Below are positions 18,723 to 28,446 of a stretch of 64,000 bases of DNA, piece after piece (position 1 is the stretch's first letter; each line of letters starts with the position of its first letter). Both the position numbers and the translations under genes were made by a program. The stretch lies in assembly GCA_018069525.1 (NCBI GenBank), contig JAGPUQ010000008.1, positions 186,001 through 250,000 on the forward strand. Reading direction: 5' to 3'. The DNA comes from Porticoccaceae bacterium. GTDB lineage: Bacteria > Pseudomonadota > Gammaproteobacteria > Pseudomonadales > Porticoccaceae. Under the pieces are notes generated by a model. It made no database searches, was not told the origin of the DNA, and worked only from the letters and a program-made list of their open reading frames with translations.

Positions 18723-19634
18723 TTAAGTGACGGCTTCGGCAAATGAGCTAATCATTTCCCGTCCGTGATAGAAAATAGCTTTGGGTGCCTGATCCGCAGT
18801 CCAGGTAACCACCTCGTCGTCGAAATAGGGAAAAGTGCCGCCGCAATAGGTCTCGTTGCGATTCCCGGAGGGGTCAAAGAAATACGTGGTCAAGCCGCGG
18901 GTTAGTCCGTGGCGGGATGGGGTGAGTTCGGTGGGGATGTCGTAGCGGCTTTGAATATCGGCGGCGCGCAACACCTCGTCCCAGGAGGACAAAGCAAAGG
19001 CCAGGTGATGTAGTTTTGCGTCGGGGCCTTTGATAAAAGCGATGTCGTGGGCTTTATTAGTAATGTGCAGGAAAGACGCCAGTGTTTCTTTGCCGTCGGG
19101 GGTGATCATCCGTTCACTTTGATGAAAGTCGAGGACTTCAACAAAAAACCGGGTCGCCTCAGCGACATCGTCGCAGGTCAGCAAGACATGATCGTAACGG
19201 TTTGCTCCCATACCGTGAATGTCGTCTGGCCAGGGCTGGGGGTTTTTACTGCCGACCTTGATGCCGGTGCGTTCCATGTCGTGGTAAAACTCGATGCGGT
19301 GCCCCGAGGATAATACGCTACACAGTGTTTCACCTTCGCCGATACGCGTGCCGGCGGCAACTTTGTGGGTTTCCAGGCCAAAAGCCTGGCAGCGTTTTTC
19401 GATATCGTCTAAATCGCTGGCGAAGCGAACCTTGAAGCCGACGTGATCCATTCCGGCACGATCCGATTCTTTGAGGATCAGGCTGTGGTGATCGTACTCA
19501 TCCCAGGCTTTGAGATAGACTCGCCCTGGTTCGCGGGCGACTTCGTAAAGACCAACATAATCTCGGTAATGAGTAAGCGCCGCGTCCAGATCCATCACCC
19601 GGATGCCAACTTTGCCGTTTCGCAGTACGCCCAT
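18723..19634 (-). CDS. Catechol 2,3-dioxygenase (XylE/NahH-type extradiol dioxygenase)
   Basis: A 303-aa two-domain vicinal-oxygen-chelate enzyme that cleaves catechols next to the hydroxyls, giving 2-hydroxymuconic semialdehydes. The sequence follows XylE throughout (GRVYLKAWDEYD, SRHGLTRGLTTYFFDPSGN, TYCGG, AIFYH). Fe(II) ligands are visible as His in YDHVLL, His in LHHLAF and Glu in NRNETY (about residues 149, 210 and 261). ATG 19634 has GGAG seven bases upstream, so it is preferred over TTG 19646. No other meta-cleavage genes are in the window. It is the downstream member of the minus-strand oxygenase operon. Confidence 0.92.
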   Translation of the reverse strand: MGVLRNGKVGIRVMDLDAALTHYRDYVGLYEVAREPGRVYLKAWDEYDHHSLILKESDRAGMDHVGFKVRFASDLDDIEKRCQAFGLETHKVAAGTRIGEGETLCSVLSSGHRIEFYHDMERTGIKVGSKNPQPWPDDIHGMGANRYDHVLLTCDDVAEATRFFVEVLDFHQSERMITPDGKETLASFLHITNKAHDIAFIKGPDAKLHHLAFALSSWDEVLRAADIQSRYDIPTELTPSRHGLTRGLTTYFFDPSGNRNETYCGGTFPYFDDEVVTWTADQAPKAIFYHGREMISSFAEAVT

Positions 19635-19686
19635 TGCGTTCTCCAATAAAAATAAGTCGCTTTGTTTAGTTGTTCGACCCCGTTAC

Positions 19687-20217
19687 CTAGACGTTGTAAA
19701 TATCCATAGGAATGGGGATCAAATCATTTTTGACCACAATTCTTTTCCGGGTAATAAGGTAGTTGTCGCTGCCGTCGCCCGCGGGTTTTAAGGTGTGCTC
19801 GTAGTGCCCGACGAAGGTAGTGGTTACCTTCCATCGATAACTCATGCACTGCCAGTTGGAGCGCACAAATAGCTGACCGCCGTCGAGTGCTTCTACCTCG
19901 ATGTTGGTAATCGAGTGAACGGTTCGGGGTAAGGGGCTAGAGGCGGACGACAGGCCAGTGCGGATCCGAAAGATGCGATCTTCGATACCGGATCGATCCG
20001 CGTAATACATTAAAGAAATTCCGGTTCTCGGATCATCGACAAGCTGGTGTTGACCGTCCCAGCTGGGGATCCAGTATTCGGCCTGTTGATCAAACAGTTC
20101 GATCCATTCGTCCCATTGCTGGTTGTCGATAAAGCGTGCTTCCTTGAACAAAAGCGCTGCGACTGCTTGCTGTTGATCCAGTGAAATTGTCTGTGGTTTT
20201 TTCATTGGCATAGCCAT
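19687..20217 (-). CDS. Aromatic ring-hydroxylating dioxygenase beta subunit
   Basis: A 176-aa structural small subunit of a Rieske oxygenase (SnoaL-like cone fold). DNQQWDEWIELFDQQAEYWIP is the conserved N-terminal motif and NYLITRKRIVVKNDLIP the C-terminal one. It pairs with the alpha subunit just upstream, separated by 10 bp. It resembles the benzoate and anthranilate dioxygenase beta subunits. A good Shine-Dalgarno (AAGGAGAG) precedes the ATG. Confidence 0.9.
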   Translation of the reverse strand: MAMPMKKPQTISLDQQQAVAALLFKEARFIDNQQWDEWIELFDQQAEYWIPSWDGQHQLVDDPRTGISLMYYADRSGIEDRIFRIRTGLSSASSPLPRTVHSITNIEVEALDGGQLFVRSNWQCMSYRWKVTTTFVGHYEHTLKPAGDGSDNYLITRKRIVVKNDLIPIPMDIYNV

Positions 20218-20227
20218 GATGCTCTCC

Positions 20228-21556
20228 TTAGTGTTGTTGCATGCAGTCGAGCCAGTGCCGGTGCTGGGCGATCATGATGCCTTCGTCTTCGAGTTGAGAG
20301 CCGCTGGTAAGCGGATTGATACCAAGCCGTTCGGCTGCTTCGTTCGGCCCCTGTGACAGGTGTTGAATACCGCGCCGCAAGTCGTTCCAGCGCGCTACCT
20401 TGCCATTAAAGCCATCCTGCGCGGCGTTAAATTCGGCGAGGTCGTCTGGCGTCGCCATACCGCTGGCATTAAAGAAATCTTCGTATTGACGTATGCGGTG
20501 ATTGCGCGCCTCGGGAGGCTCACCCACGGGAGCAATGCAATAAATGGTGACTTCGGTTTTATCGACGGACAGGGGTCGGAACACGCGAATTTGCGACGAC
20601 ATCTGATCCATTAAAAATACGTTGGGATAGAGCAATGTGTTGCGCAGATAGCCCACCATCCAGTTGGCGGTTTCCTCACCAAATTCGCTTTTGTATTTGT
20701 CCAGGTTAGGGTAAATAGCCCGGTCATTGGGGTTGGGCCAGGCGGCGTAGAGGGTGACATGGCCGTGTCCGTAATCGAAAAACCCGGATTCTGAACGGCC
20801 AACGCCACCCACTTCCATCGCTTTTACCGCGTCTTTATCGGCCATTAATTGTTTGCGATGTTCGGTGGTCATCACGTAGTTACCGTGGGTGGCAAACACG
20901 TGGTAACCATCTACGCCGTTTTCGGCCTGCACTTTCCAGTTACCGTCAAAGGTATAGGTAGAGTAACCGGGCAGTACTTCGAGGCCATCTGGAGATTGAT
21001 CCGCCATCATGTCGATCATTTTTGTGGCGTCGCCCAGATGTTCTTCCAGGCTGGAGACGTCGGCACTGAGGGAGCCAAAAATAAAGCCCCGGTAGTTTTG
21101 CATTCGGGGTAGGGGAGTAAGTCCCATGTCTTTTTTACAAAAGGAATCGGGGTATCCACCGCGACGTTCGTTCATCACTCCAATATTGTCGCCGTTGGAA
21201 TTAAAGATCCAGCCGTGAAATGGACAGGAGAATTCAGCTTTATTGCCGCGATCTTCCCGCGTCAGGGTGACGCCGCGATGCGCGCAGGCGTTGATAAAGG
21301 TTTTTAGCTCGCCTGCGGAGTTGCGGGTGATCAGCACCGGCTGACGACCAATCCAGGTGGAGAAAAAATCATCGGGATTGGGCAGTTGTGACTCGTGTGC
21401 CAAATACACCCAGTTGGATTCAAAAATATGTTTTATTTCCCGTTCAAAAATATCTGGATCAGTAAAAATAGAACGATCTACCCGACACACTCCCTCATCG
21501 ACGCGATCATCGACGTAGTCGGAGGGGTTAAATAAGTTGGTAACTGGTATATTCAT
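20228..21556 (-). CDS. BenA-like Rieske dioxygenase alpha subunit
   Basis: A 442-aa catalytic subunit. The Rieske [2Fe-2S] site is C91-x-H93 and C111-x2-H114; the mononuclear iron site is D216-x2-H219-x4-H224. It is clearly similar to benzoate 1,2-dioxygenase BenA along its length (SNWVYLAHESQLP, IGRQPVLITRN, GLEVLPGYSTYTF). A benzoate-like carboxylated ring is therefore a reasonable substrate guess, giving a cis-diol that could be dehydrogenated to a catechol for the adjacent extradiol enzyme. The BenC-type reductase and BenD diol dehydrogenase are absent here. Confidence 0.92.
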   Translation of the reverse strand: MNIPVTNLFNPSDYVDDRVDEGVCRVDRSIFTDPDIFEREIKHIFESNWVYLAHESQLPNPDDFFSTWIGRQPVLITRNSAGELKTFINACAHRGVTLTREDRGNKAEFSCPFHGWIFNSNGDNIGVMNERRGGYPDSFCKKDMGLTPLPRMQNYRGFIFGSLSADVSSLEEHLGDATKMIDMMADQSPDGLEVLPGYSTYTFDGNWKVQAENGVDGYHVFATHGNYVMTTEHRKQLMADKDAVKAMEVGGVGRSESGFFDYGHGHVTLYAAWPNPNDRAIYPNLDKYKSEFGEETANWMVGYLRNTLLYPNVFLMDQMSSQIRVFRPLSVDKTEVTIYCIAPVGEPPEARNHRIRQYEDFFNASGMATPDDLAEFNAAQDGFNGKVARWNDLRRGIQHLSQGPNEAAERLGINPLTSGSQLEDEGIMIAQHRHWLDCMQQH

Positions 21557-21986
21557 AGGAACCTCATCGTTTTATCTTTACTGTCGGTTTACAGGAAATC
21601 GCACAGAGTTTTATCGAGAGTCACCCCTTGACCGATCGCTGTATGTCGCGTCGCGCTAGCGGCTATTATTTTATTTAATAGCGGAAATTGACGAGCTCAT
21701 CATAAGTGTCGTTATTGGAGATTGAATTGATTTTGATCAATTCCGCTGGGGAAAGGCTGAGGTTACATGGGTGACGAGAGAGGAGTAAGAAGGTGCCATC
21801 CGGAGTGGCTTGGTCGGAGTGGCTTGGCCGGAGGGGTAGGGCGAAGGGATGGAGGGTGTCCTGTGACGAATCATTCGTGCAAAGGTGGGAAGGGAGGCCA
21901 ATGTATTGCATTCCATGAGCTATCACAGTATAAATAGACTCATACAATAATGAATGGCTGATTGAGCTGTTGCAGGGGATAAAGTC
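21557..21986. promoter_or_regulatory. Divergent regulatory region between two Rieske oxygenase operons
   Basis: 430 bp between oppositely transcribed alpha-subunit genes, so both promoters should lie here. A 14-bp direct repeat (CGGAGTGGCTTGGT/C) occurs at 21801-21828, with the start of a third copy following. No certain -35/-10 pair or gene was recognised. No regulator gene is adjacent. Confidence 0.5.
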
Positions 21987-23171
21987 GTGACTGAAGCAAG
22001 AAATATCGAGGTCAAGTGGCCTAAAAATGTTAACGAAGTGCCCAAGGAAGTGTTTGTCCGCGAGGACTTGTTTGAGATTGAGCAGGAAAAAATCTTTCGG
22101 GGGCCGGAGTGGCACCCGGTGGCACACACCGGCGAGCTGCCCAACAAGGGGGATTTTAAGACCTTCGATCTGGGCAAAGTACCGCTGCTGATTACTCACG
22201 GCCAGGACGGCGAGTATCGGGTGTTTTACAACGCTTGCTCCCACCGTTCTAACCAACTGGAAACGGCATCCTCGGGTAATAAAACCGAGTTCGAATGTCC
22301 CTATCATCGCTGGCTCTTCAACCCGGAAGGTGAGTTGATTGGCTGTCCCAACAGTAAGGAATTCTCTCCAGGCTTTAAGCGTGAAGATTATCCTCTGGGT
22401 AAACCGCGTACCGAGCTGAGCTACGGTCTGATCTTTGTCACCATGAGCGAAGAAACGCCGCCTCTGGAAGAGTGGATTGGTGATGTGATGCCAACCTTCA
22501 AGCAGGCGATGGGCGAAGACGGCGATTTGCGTCTGCTCGGCTATCAGAAGGTGAGTTATAAAAGTAACTGGAAAGGTTACAACGATAACGACGGTTACCA
22601 CGCGCCGCTATTACACACCGCATTTACTCTGTTGAATTGGCAAGGTGGCCAGGGTCATCAGTATATGGATAAGACTCGCGGCCATTTGGGTTTTGAGGCG
22701 GACTTAAAGCCCGTGCCGCAATCTGAAAAAATAAAAGATCACTCCCTGGTGGAATACATTGGTGATGAAGCCAATATGGGTTCGCGCCTGATTCAGTTCT
22801 TCCCGACCATGGTAATCACCCGCCATTTAAATGTGTACAACATTCGTTTTGCCATTGCTCGCGGGCCGGAAGACACCGAAGTTCACTATGCGTATTTTTG
22901 TCACAACAGTGACGACGAGGAAATGGTTAAGCACCGTACTCGTCAGGCGTCCAATCTACTGGGTCCCTGCGGTATGGTGAGCATGGAGGACGCGGCTATC
23001 TTCCACCGCATCCACATAGGCAGTAACACACCGGGTAATGCTATTTTTCAAAAAGGCGTGACGTCTTTCGACGAATTGCCGACCGATGTGAAACAAAATG
23101 ATGAGTCCGGCAATTTGCCGCGCTGGGAATATTATCGTCAAGTGATGGGTTTTGAGAGGGCGGAAGTATGA
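21987..23171 (+). CDS. Second Rieske aromatic-ring-hydroxylating oxygenase alpha subunit
   Basis: A 394-aa Rieske oxygenase. Ligands are C84-x-H86 and C104-x2-H107 for the [2Fe-2S] cluster and D202-x2-H205-x4-H210 for the catalytic iron. It is shorter than the BenA-like protein and not its close paralogue, so substrate and regiospecificity probably differ. The start is GTG. The next gene, its beta subunit, begins inside its stop codon (ATGA overlap), which implies translational coupling. The substrate cannot be assigned from sequence. Confidence 0.9.
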   Translation: MTEARNIEVKWPKNVNEVPKEVFVREDLFEIEQEKIFRGPEWHPVAHTGELPNKGDFKTFDLGKVPLLITHGQDGEYRVFYNACSHRSNQLETASSGNKTEFECPYHRWLFNPEGELIGCPNSKEFSPGFKREDYPLGKPRTELSYGLIFVTMSEETPPLEEWIGDVMPTFKQAMGEDGDLRLLGYQKVSYKSNWKGYNDNDGYHAPLLHTAFTLLNWQGGQGHQYMDKTRGHLGFEADLKPVPQSEKIKDHSLVEYIGDEANMGSRLIQFFPTMVITRHLNVYNIRFAIARGPEDTEVHYAYFCHNSDDEEMVKHRTRQASNLLGPCGMVSMEDAAIFHRIHIGSNTPGNAIFQKGVTSFDELPTDVKQNDESGNLPRWEYYRQVMGFERAEV

Positions 23172-23659
23172 GTGGGGTAAGTGTAGACCTGATCGCACAA
23201 ATTGATGCTTTACAGGCGCAATACATTCGAGCTTTGGATAACAAAGATTTTCAAGGCTGGACGGATACTTTTGATACCGCCGCAGACACGGCCTATTTTT
23301 GTACCCCGGCAGAAAATGTCGATAATAATTTAGAAATCGCCTTAATGTACGACGACTGCCGGAAACGCATTGAAGATCGGGTGACTTTTATTACCGACAT
23401 GTGGGCGGGAACATATCAGGACTACCGCACGCGTCATTTTATTCAGCGTACCCATTGTGAACAAAAACAAGAAGGGCTCTATCTGGTAGAGACCAATTTC
23501 TCGATTATTTATACCCCGGAATCCGGTCGCTCGGATGTGCAGGTGGCCGGGGTCTATAAAGACGAAGTACTTGTCAACGGTAGTGGCGCAAAATTTAAGA
23601 GTAAAAAAGCCATTTACGATACCACCGTGTTACCGCGTTATATCGTTTATCCCTTCTAA
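23168..23659 (+). CDS. Ring-hydroxylating dioxygenase beta subunit (second pair)
   Basis: A 163-aa SnoaL-like small subunit. IDALQAQYIRALDNKDFQGW is the conserved N-terminal helix and KKAIYDTTVLPRYIVYPF the C-terminal sheet region. It overlaps the alpha gene by four bases. It should form an alpha3beta3 oxygenase with that subunit and needs electron-transfer partners encoded elsewhere. Confidence 0.88.
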   Translation: MSGVSVDLIAQIDALQAQYIRALDNKDFQGWTDTFDTAADTAYFCTPAENVDNNLEIALMYDDCRKRIEDRVTFITDMWAGTYQDYRTRHFIQRTHCEQKQEGLYLVETNFSIIYTPESGRSDVQVAGVYKDEVLVNGSGAKFKSKKAIYDTTVLPRYIVYPF

Positions 23660-23750
23660 TCCGGTCGAGTTTTACTCCGTAATAATCTTCTGCTAGGCTC
23701 CAGCGTTGGCTGGGGTCGGCGTCTTCGTGTCAATTTACAAAGTTCCAATT

Positions 23751-23802
23751 ATTACAAATAAGTATTACAAATAAGTATTATAAGTAAGTATTACAAGCGA
23801 AT
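23751..23802. repeat. Tandem repeat, 4 x 13 bp
   Basis: Four head-to-tail AT-rich units of ATTACAAATAAGT; the first two are identical and the last two diverged. It lies in the gap between the second Rieske pair and the carboxylase operon. Confidence 0.85.
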
Positions 23803-23885
23803 AGTTCATATAAAGATTATTTCCGTGCCGCCTGGCTGCGGCACCGCTGATAACAATAGTTAATTACAGGGTGAGATAAAAACAA

Positions 23886-25823
23886 ATGGGTTTATTAGTC
23901 AATATCGATAATGGCGGGTCATTTACCGATGCCTTTGCCACTGACGGTGAGCGCGTAGCGCATATTAAAGCGCCGACTACACCACACGATCTTAGCCAGT
24001 GTTTTGTGGATTCCCTGAACCGACTGTCCCGCGAATTGTACGGCGCGGAGAATTTAGCGAAACTTCTGGGCGAAACCGACCATCTGCGTTACTCCACTAC
24101 CTCGGGCACCAATGCCGTAGTTGAACACAAAGGTTCGCCGGTGGGCGTCATGGTGGCTGCCGGTGAAGAGCAGGGTTTATATGGTGCGGCGGCGGACCTG
24201 AACGACTCCAGTCTTTGGCGGGCCATGGTGCCGAGTACCCCGGTCGCTATCCATATTAAAAAGGGCAAACTTGACGAAACCGAACTGATGGGTGGCATTA
24301 CCGCACTGATTTCTCACGGGGTCTCGCGCATCGTGGTGGCACTGCCGTCACCTGAAGACGAAGCGCTGGTTAAGGCTGCGGTGCTAGAGCGCTACCCCCG
24401 CCATTTGCTCGGTGCAATCCCCGTGTTGTTTTCTCACGAGTTGGTGCGCGATGACAATCATGGCCGCCGTTTATTGTCGGCGGTGGTGAACTCCTACCTG
24501 CACTCCGGTATGGAACATTTTTTGTACGGCGCAGAGCGCATTAGCAAACAACATCATCTCGCTAGCCCAATGTTGATTTACCGCAACGATGGCGATTCGG
24601 CGCGCGTCGCCAAGACCACGGCAATCAAAACCTATGGTTCCGGGCCGCGCGGCGGCATGGAAGGCGCGGTGGCGTATTCTGGTCTCTACGACGCTAGCAC
24701 GATGCTGGCGATGGACATTGGCGGTACTACCACGGATATTTCGATGGTGGTGGGCGGCGCACCCACTGAACTGGCTCACGGCTTAATTGGCGATGAGGAA
24801 ATACCTTCGTCTTTTGCGATGGGCGACATTGTCAGCATCGGTTACGGCGGTAGTTCGATTTTTCGTGTTGAAAACGGCGAAATCTTAATTGGTCCAGAAA
24901 GTGTCGGTGCAGCGCCCGGCCCGGCGTGTTTTGGCCGTGGTGGCACCATAGCAACGATCACCGATGCGCTGCTATTGGCAGGCATGATTGACCCGGATAA
25001 TTATTTGGGCGGTGAATTAAAGCTGGATAAAACTTTATCTGAAAGTGTGATTCAGCAAACTATTGCTGAGCCACTAGGGCAGTCTGTTGATCAGGCGGTC
25101 GATAGCATGATCACCGCCTATGAAGGTCAGATCGCCCAACACATGAAGGATGTTATTAGTTCTCGAGAGCTGGACATTGGCAACAGCAGCATGCTGGCCT
25201 TTGGCGGTGGCGGTCCGATGAATGCTGGCGGCATTGCCGAAGCGGCGGGTTTTAAGCGTTTAATCGTACCGGCTTATGCCTCGGTATTTAGTGCTTATGG
25301 CATCGGCTTTAGCGATCTATCTCACCATTATCGAGTGCCGCTGACCGAGGTCGAAGCGCGAGGTGAAGCCGCAGTGATCGCCGACATGCGTACCCGTGCC
25401 AGCCGCGATATGTACGGCGAAGGTGTAGAGGATGATGCGTGGACGGAAAAGCTGGAAGTTAGCGGTTCCGTTGGCGGTCGTCTAAACTCTAAACCTTATG
25501 TAAAAGGGAAATTGAGCAAAGCGGGTAAGGGTTTGGGCGACGTCGCAGTGCAGCTTACGGCGACCCATGCCTTGCAGCATCTGCAACTAAAACCGCTAAG
25601 TAAAACCCGCAGCAAACCGGCAACAGCTAGCGGAGAAGCCGCCATAAATCTCGGTAGTGAACAAATAAACTTACCGGTCTACTCCTTAAAAACCGCGCAG
25701 CCCGGTGATTGCGGTGCTGGCCCGGCGCTGTTTCGCGACGACTACCTGACCTGCCTGATTCGTCCGGGCTGGTCGTTTGCGGTGTCTGCCAACGGCGATT
25801 TAATTGTGGAGGTGCAGCCATGA
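23886..25823 (+). CDS. Acetophenone carboxylase-like subunit A (HyuA/oxoprolinase-type ATPase)
   Basis: A 645-aa protein of the hydantoinase A/acetone carboxylase beta superfamily with two ASKHA-type nucleotide-binding halves. The first phosphate loop is IDNGGSFTDA, the second MDIGGTTTDIS; SFAMGDIVSIGYGGSS and AFGGGGPMNAGGIAEAAGF are conserved. It is the first gene of an operon with order HyuA-short Zn protein-HyuA-HyuB-orphan, and its size fits ApcA of the ATP-dependent acetophenone carboxylase. Its role would be ATP-driven activation of bicarbonate or the ketone enol. Its stop overlaps the next ATG (ATGA). Confidence 0.85.
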   Translation: MGLLVNIDNGGSFTDAFATDGERVAHIKAPTTPHDLSQCFVDSLNRLSRELYGAENLAKLLGETDHLRYSTTSGTNAVVEHKGSPVGVMVAAGEEQGLYGAAADLNDSSLWRAMVPSTPVAIHIKKGKLDETELMGGITALISHGVSRIVVALPSPEDEALVKAAVLERYPRHLLGAIPVLFSHELVRDDNHGRRLLSAVVNSYLHSGMEHFLYGAERISKQHHLASPMLIYRNDGDSARVAKTTAIKTYGSGPRGGMEGAVAYSGLYDASTMLAMDIGGTTTDISMVVGGAPTELAHGLIGDEEIPSSFAMGDIVSIGYGGSSIFRVENGEILIGPESVGAAPGPACFGRGGTIATITDALLLAGMIDPDNYLGGELKLDKTLSESVIQQTIAEPLGQSVDQAVDSMITAYEGQIAQHMKDVISSRELDIGNSSMLAFGGGGPMNAGGIAEAAGFKRLIVPAYASVFSAYGIGFSDLSHHYRVPLTEVEARGEAAVIADMRTRASRDMYGEGVEDDAWTEKLEVSGSVGGRLNSKPYVKGKLSKAGKGLGDVAVQLTATHALQHLQLKPLSKTRSKPATASGEAAINLGSEQINLPVYSLKTAQPGDCGAGPALFRDDYLTCLIRPGWSFAVSANGDLIVEVQP

Positions 25824-26284
25824 GCGATACAACAGCCATGAGCGATAAGAAAGCCATGAGCGGGGATAAAACCTTGAGCGAACTCAGCGGAGTGACTATC
25901 GAAGACGGCAAAGTCGCTATCACCGAATACCTGTCGATAGATCTGGACAAAGAAACCTGGCACTGCCGACGTTGCGATCAAAATCTAGGTAGCGCACGCG
26001 GGCCGTACAAAGAAGCTTTGGTGGTTTACGAGCGCGAGCCCGCTGACATACACGACCCGGTTATCGATCCAAAAAAATACGCGTTTACTTATTCGCCAGA
26101 TCCAGACTGGTGCCGCATTATTGAATACTACTGCCCCCAGTGCGCAACTCAGATGGAGGTGGAATATCTGCCGCCGGGTCACCCGCTTACACTGAATGAC
26201 CTGGTGCTTGACATCGATAGCCTGAAAGCCCGACATCGAGCCGATGGACAGTCCGCGGACTCTGAACAAGGGAGTTCTAAATGA
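25820..26284 (+). CDS. Acetophenone carboxylase-like small zinc subunit (ApcB/gamma-like)
   Basis: A 154-aa protein with two CxxC pairs (C49/C52 in WHCRRCDQN, C105/C108 in YYCPQCATQ) forming a probable zinc ribbon, as in the small subunits of acetone and acetophenone carboxylases. The start at 25820 overlaps the preceding stop and is preferred over longer in-frame versions. Residues 1-18 hold three short repeats (MSDTTA, MSDKKA, MSGDKT) made by an 18-bp-type tandem duplication, an oddity absent from the core domain. It ends 1 bp before... the next ATG follows its TAA with no gap worth noting, so the genes are tightly coupled. Confidence 0.82.
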   Translation: MSDTTAMSDKKAMSGDKTLSELSGVTIEDGKVAITEYLSIDLDKETWHCRRCDQNLGSARGPYKEALVVYEREPADIHDPVIDPKKYAFTYSPDPDWCRIIEYYCPQCATQMEVEYLPPGHPLTLNDLVLDIDSLKARHRADGQSADSEQGSSK

Positions 26285-28446
26285 AGCGCGTCAGTGTTGA
26301 TATCGGCGGTACGTTTACCGATTGTTTTTTGGTGTTTGGCGATCAGCGTGCCGAAGCCAAGGCCTTAACCACCCATCACAATTTAGCCTCCGGATTTATG
26401 GCGGCCCTGGAAGATGCCTGCGGGCAGTTGAACCTGGGTATTGAGGAAGCCCTGTCTGCCGTGGATGCGGTGCGCTATGCGACCACACTCGGCACCAACG
26501 CCCTGATCGAACGCAAGGGACCGCAGGTGGGTTTGCTCACCACTTCCGGGTTTGAATTTTCGGTACCCCTGATGCGCGCCCGCGGTTATGGCGACGGTCT
26601 GAGTGATGCCGAGCAGCAGGATTTACCCGGTGCTTCGCGACCGATACCGATTGTGCCGCGGGCGATGATTGAAGGCATCGACGAGCGCATCGACTACAAA
26701 GGTGAAGTGGTGTTTGATGTCGATGCCGACAATGTGCGGCAGGCAGTGCGTCGCTTGGTCGATCGGGGTGCGCAGGCCTTCGTAGTGGCCACGGTCAATG
26801 CAGTGGTGAACCCGGAGAACGAAAAGAAAATCGAGCGCATTATCCTCGAGGAATATCCCAGTCATTTACTCGGTGCGATTCCGATTGTGCTGTCGCATCG
26901 CGTCGCGGGTCGCAAGGGTGAATACGCTCGCACCATGTCGGCGATTCTCGATGCGTATTTACACGACCAGATGTACCACGGTTTGGCGAGTCTGGAGAGC
27001 GTGCTACGCAAAAATAAATACAGCAAACCCATGCTGGTGGTACACAACAGCTGTGGCATGGCACAGATGAGTTCGACGCACTCCTTGCAAACCATCCACT
27101 CCGGGCCGGTGGCGGGTCTTGAAGCCACCGAAAGCCTGTCGCAACAGTTTAATGAAGACAATATGATTGCCACCGATATGGGCGGTACCAGTTTTGATAT
27201 TGGTTTGGTGACCAGCGACGGCGTTAAGTTTTACGATTTTAATCCAGTGATTGACCGCTGGTTAATTAGTACGCCGATGACCTACCTACATACTCTGGGT
27301 GCCGGGGGTGGTTCTATTGCGCGTTACGACCGGCTATGGGGTGCTGTAGAAGTCGGGCCAGAAAGTGCGGGTTCCGATCCCGGTCCCGCCTGTTATGGTC
27401 GCGGTGGTAAATACCCCACCACCACCGATGCTAATTTGGTGCTCGGCTATCTCGACGAGAAAAACTACGCGGGCGGTAATATTAAACTCAGTAAACGCCG
27501 CGCCGAGCGCGCCATTCGCGAGCATATTTGCGAACACACCGGCACCAGTGTGGAAGAGGCCGCGTTGGCGATTCGTCGCAAGGTCGACGCCAATATGGCG
27601 GATGCGATTTTTAAAGAAGTGGCGGTCAAGGGTTACGATCCACGTAACTTTACCCTGCTGTCCTACGGCGGCGGTGGGCCGCTGCACGCTTGCGGTTACG
27701 CCAGCAAAATCGGTATTTCGCGCATTTTAATTCCGCCCTTCAGTGCAGTCTTTTCTGCTCTGGGTGCGGGTAGTATGAATCAGCTACATATCCACGAACG
27801 CTCGTTGTATTTAATGCTCTACGATTCCTTAGAGCGCAAGGTCTTACAAGATTTTGAGCAGTTTAATGCCACCGTCGATCAGCTCGAAGCACTCGGTCGT
27901 GAAGATTTGCTACGCCAGGGCGTGGATGCCAGCGATATTAAATTCAGGGTGGAACTGGATATGCGCTACGGCAACCAACTGGCCCAAACGGCAGTGATCA
28001 GTCCGGTGGATCGCATTGAATCCGATCAGGATGTGATGACCCTGCTCGACCTGTTCAGCACCAGTTACGAAAAGCGCTTTGGTAAGGGCAGCGCGGCACC
28101 AGAGGCCGGTATTCGCGTCAACGTGATTCGAGTGGTGTCCTACGTCGAACACGAGGCGGTGGAGCTGGAAACCAGTAGCGCCAGCAGCGATGTTGTCGTG
28201 ACCTCTGCCAGCAGTCGTGATTGCTGGTTTGACCGCAGCTCTGATGGCGAGAGCGACCCACTGACGACCCGTGTTTATAACGTTGCGGATATCCCCGAAG
28301 GCGCGTCGGTCGATGGCCCGGCTCTGGTAGAAACGCCACACACAACTTATCTGGTTTACCCCGGTTGGTCGCTGACCATGGGCAAGCAGGGCTCCGCCTG
28401 GCTTGAACAACACAGCGTCAATGGAGGAGGAAAGCACCATGAATAA
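26281..28446 (+). CDS. Acetophenone carboxylase-like subunit C (second HyuA-type subunit)
   Basis: A 721-aa HyuA-type protein with canonical loops: VDIGGTFTDCF at the N-terminus, TTLGTNALIERKG, and TDMGGTSFDIG for the second half; SYGGGGPLHACGYA precedes the C-terminal domain. It is larger than the first HyuA-type subunit, as ApcC is larger than ApcA. The two together would be the alpha and alpha' subunits of the core complex. Its start overlaps the stop of the zinc subunit, and the HyuB gene starts within its last codons behind a strong GGAGGAGG. Confidence 0.87.
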   Translation: MKRVSVDIGGTFTDCFLVFGDQRAEAKALTTHHNLASGFMAALEDACGQLNLGIEEALSAVDAVRYATTLGTNALIERKGPQVGLLTTSGFEFSVPLMRARGYGDGLSDAEQQDLPGASRPIPIVPRAMIEGIDERIDYKGEVVFDVDADNVRQAVRRLVDRGAQAFVVATVNAVVNPENEKKIERIILEEYPSHLLGAIPIVLSHRVAGRKGEYARTMSAILDAYLHDQMYHGLASLESVLRKNKYSKPMLVVHNSCGMAQMSSTHSLQTIHSGPVAGLEATESLSQQFNEDNMIATDMGGTSFDIGLVTSDGVKFYDFNPVIDRWLISTPMTYLHTLGAGGGSIARYDRLWGAVEVGPESAGSDPGPACYGRGGKYPTTTDANLVLGYLDEKNYAGGNIKLSKRRAERAIREHICEHTGTSVEEAALAIRRKVDANMADAIFKEVAVKGYDPRNFTLLSYGGGGPLHACGYASKIGISRILIPPFSAVFSALGAGSMNQLHIHERSLYLMLYDSLERKVLQDFEQFNATVDQLEALGREDLLRQGVDASDIKFRVELDMRYGNQLAQTAVISPVDRIESDQDVMTLLDLFSTSYEKRFGKGSAAPEAGIRVNVIRVVSYVEHEAVELETSSASSDVVVTSASSRDCWFDRSSDGESDPLTTRVYNVADIPEGASVDGPALVETPHTTYLVYPGWSLTMGKQGSAWLEQHSVNGGGKHHE

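Noticed and set aside
21675-22601. A 308-aa open frame on the minus strand
   Set aside because: It is antisense to a well-supported Rieske alpha subunit, has no recognisable domain and reflects codon bias of the real gene.
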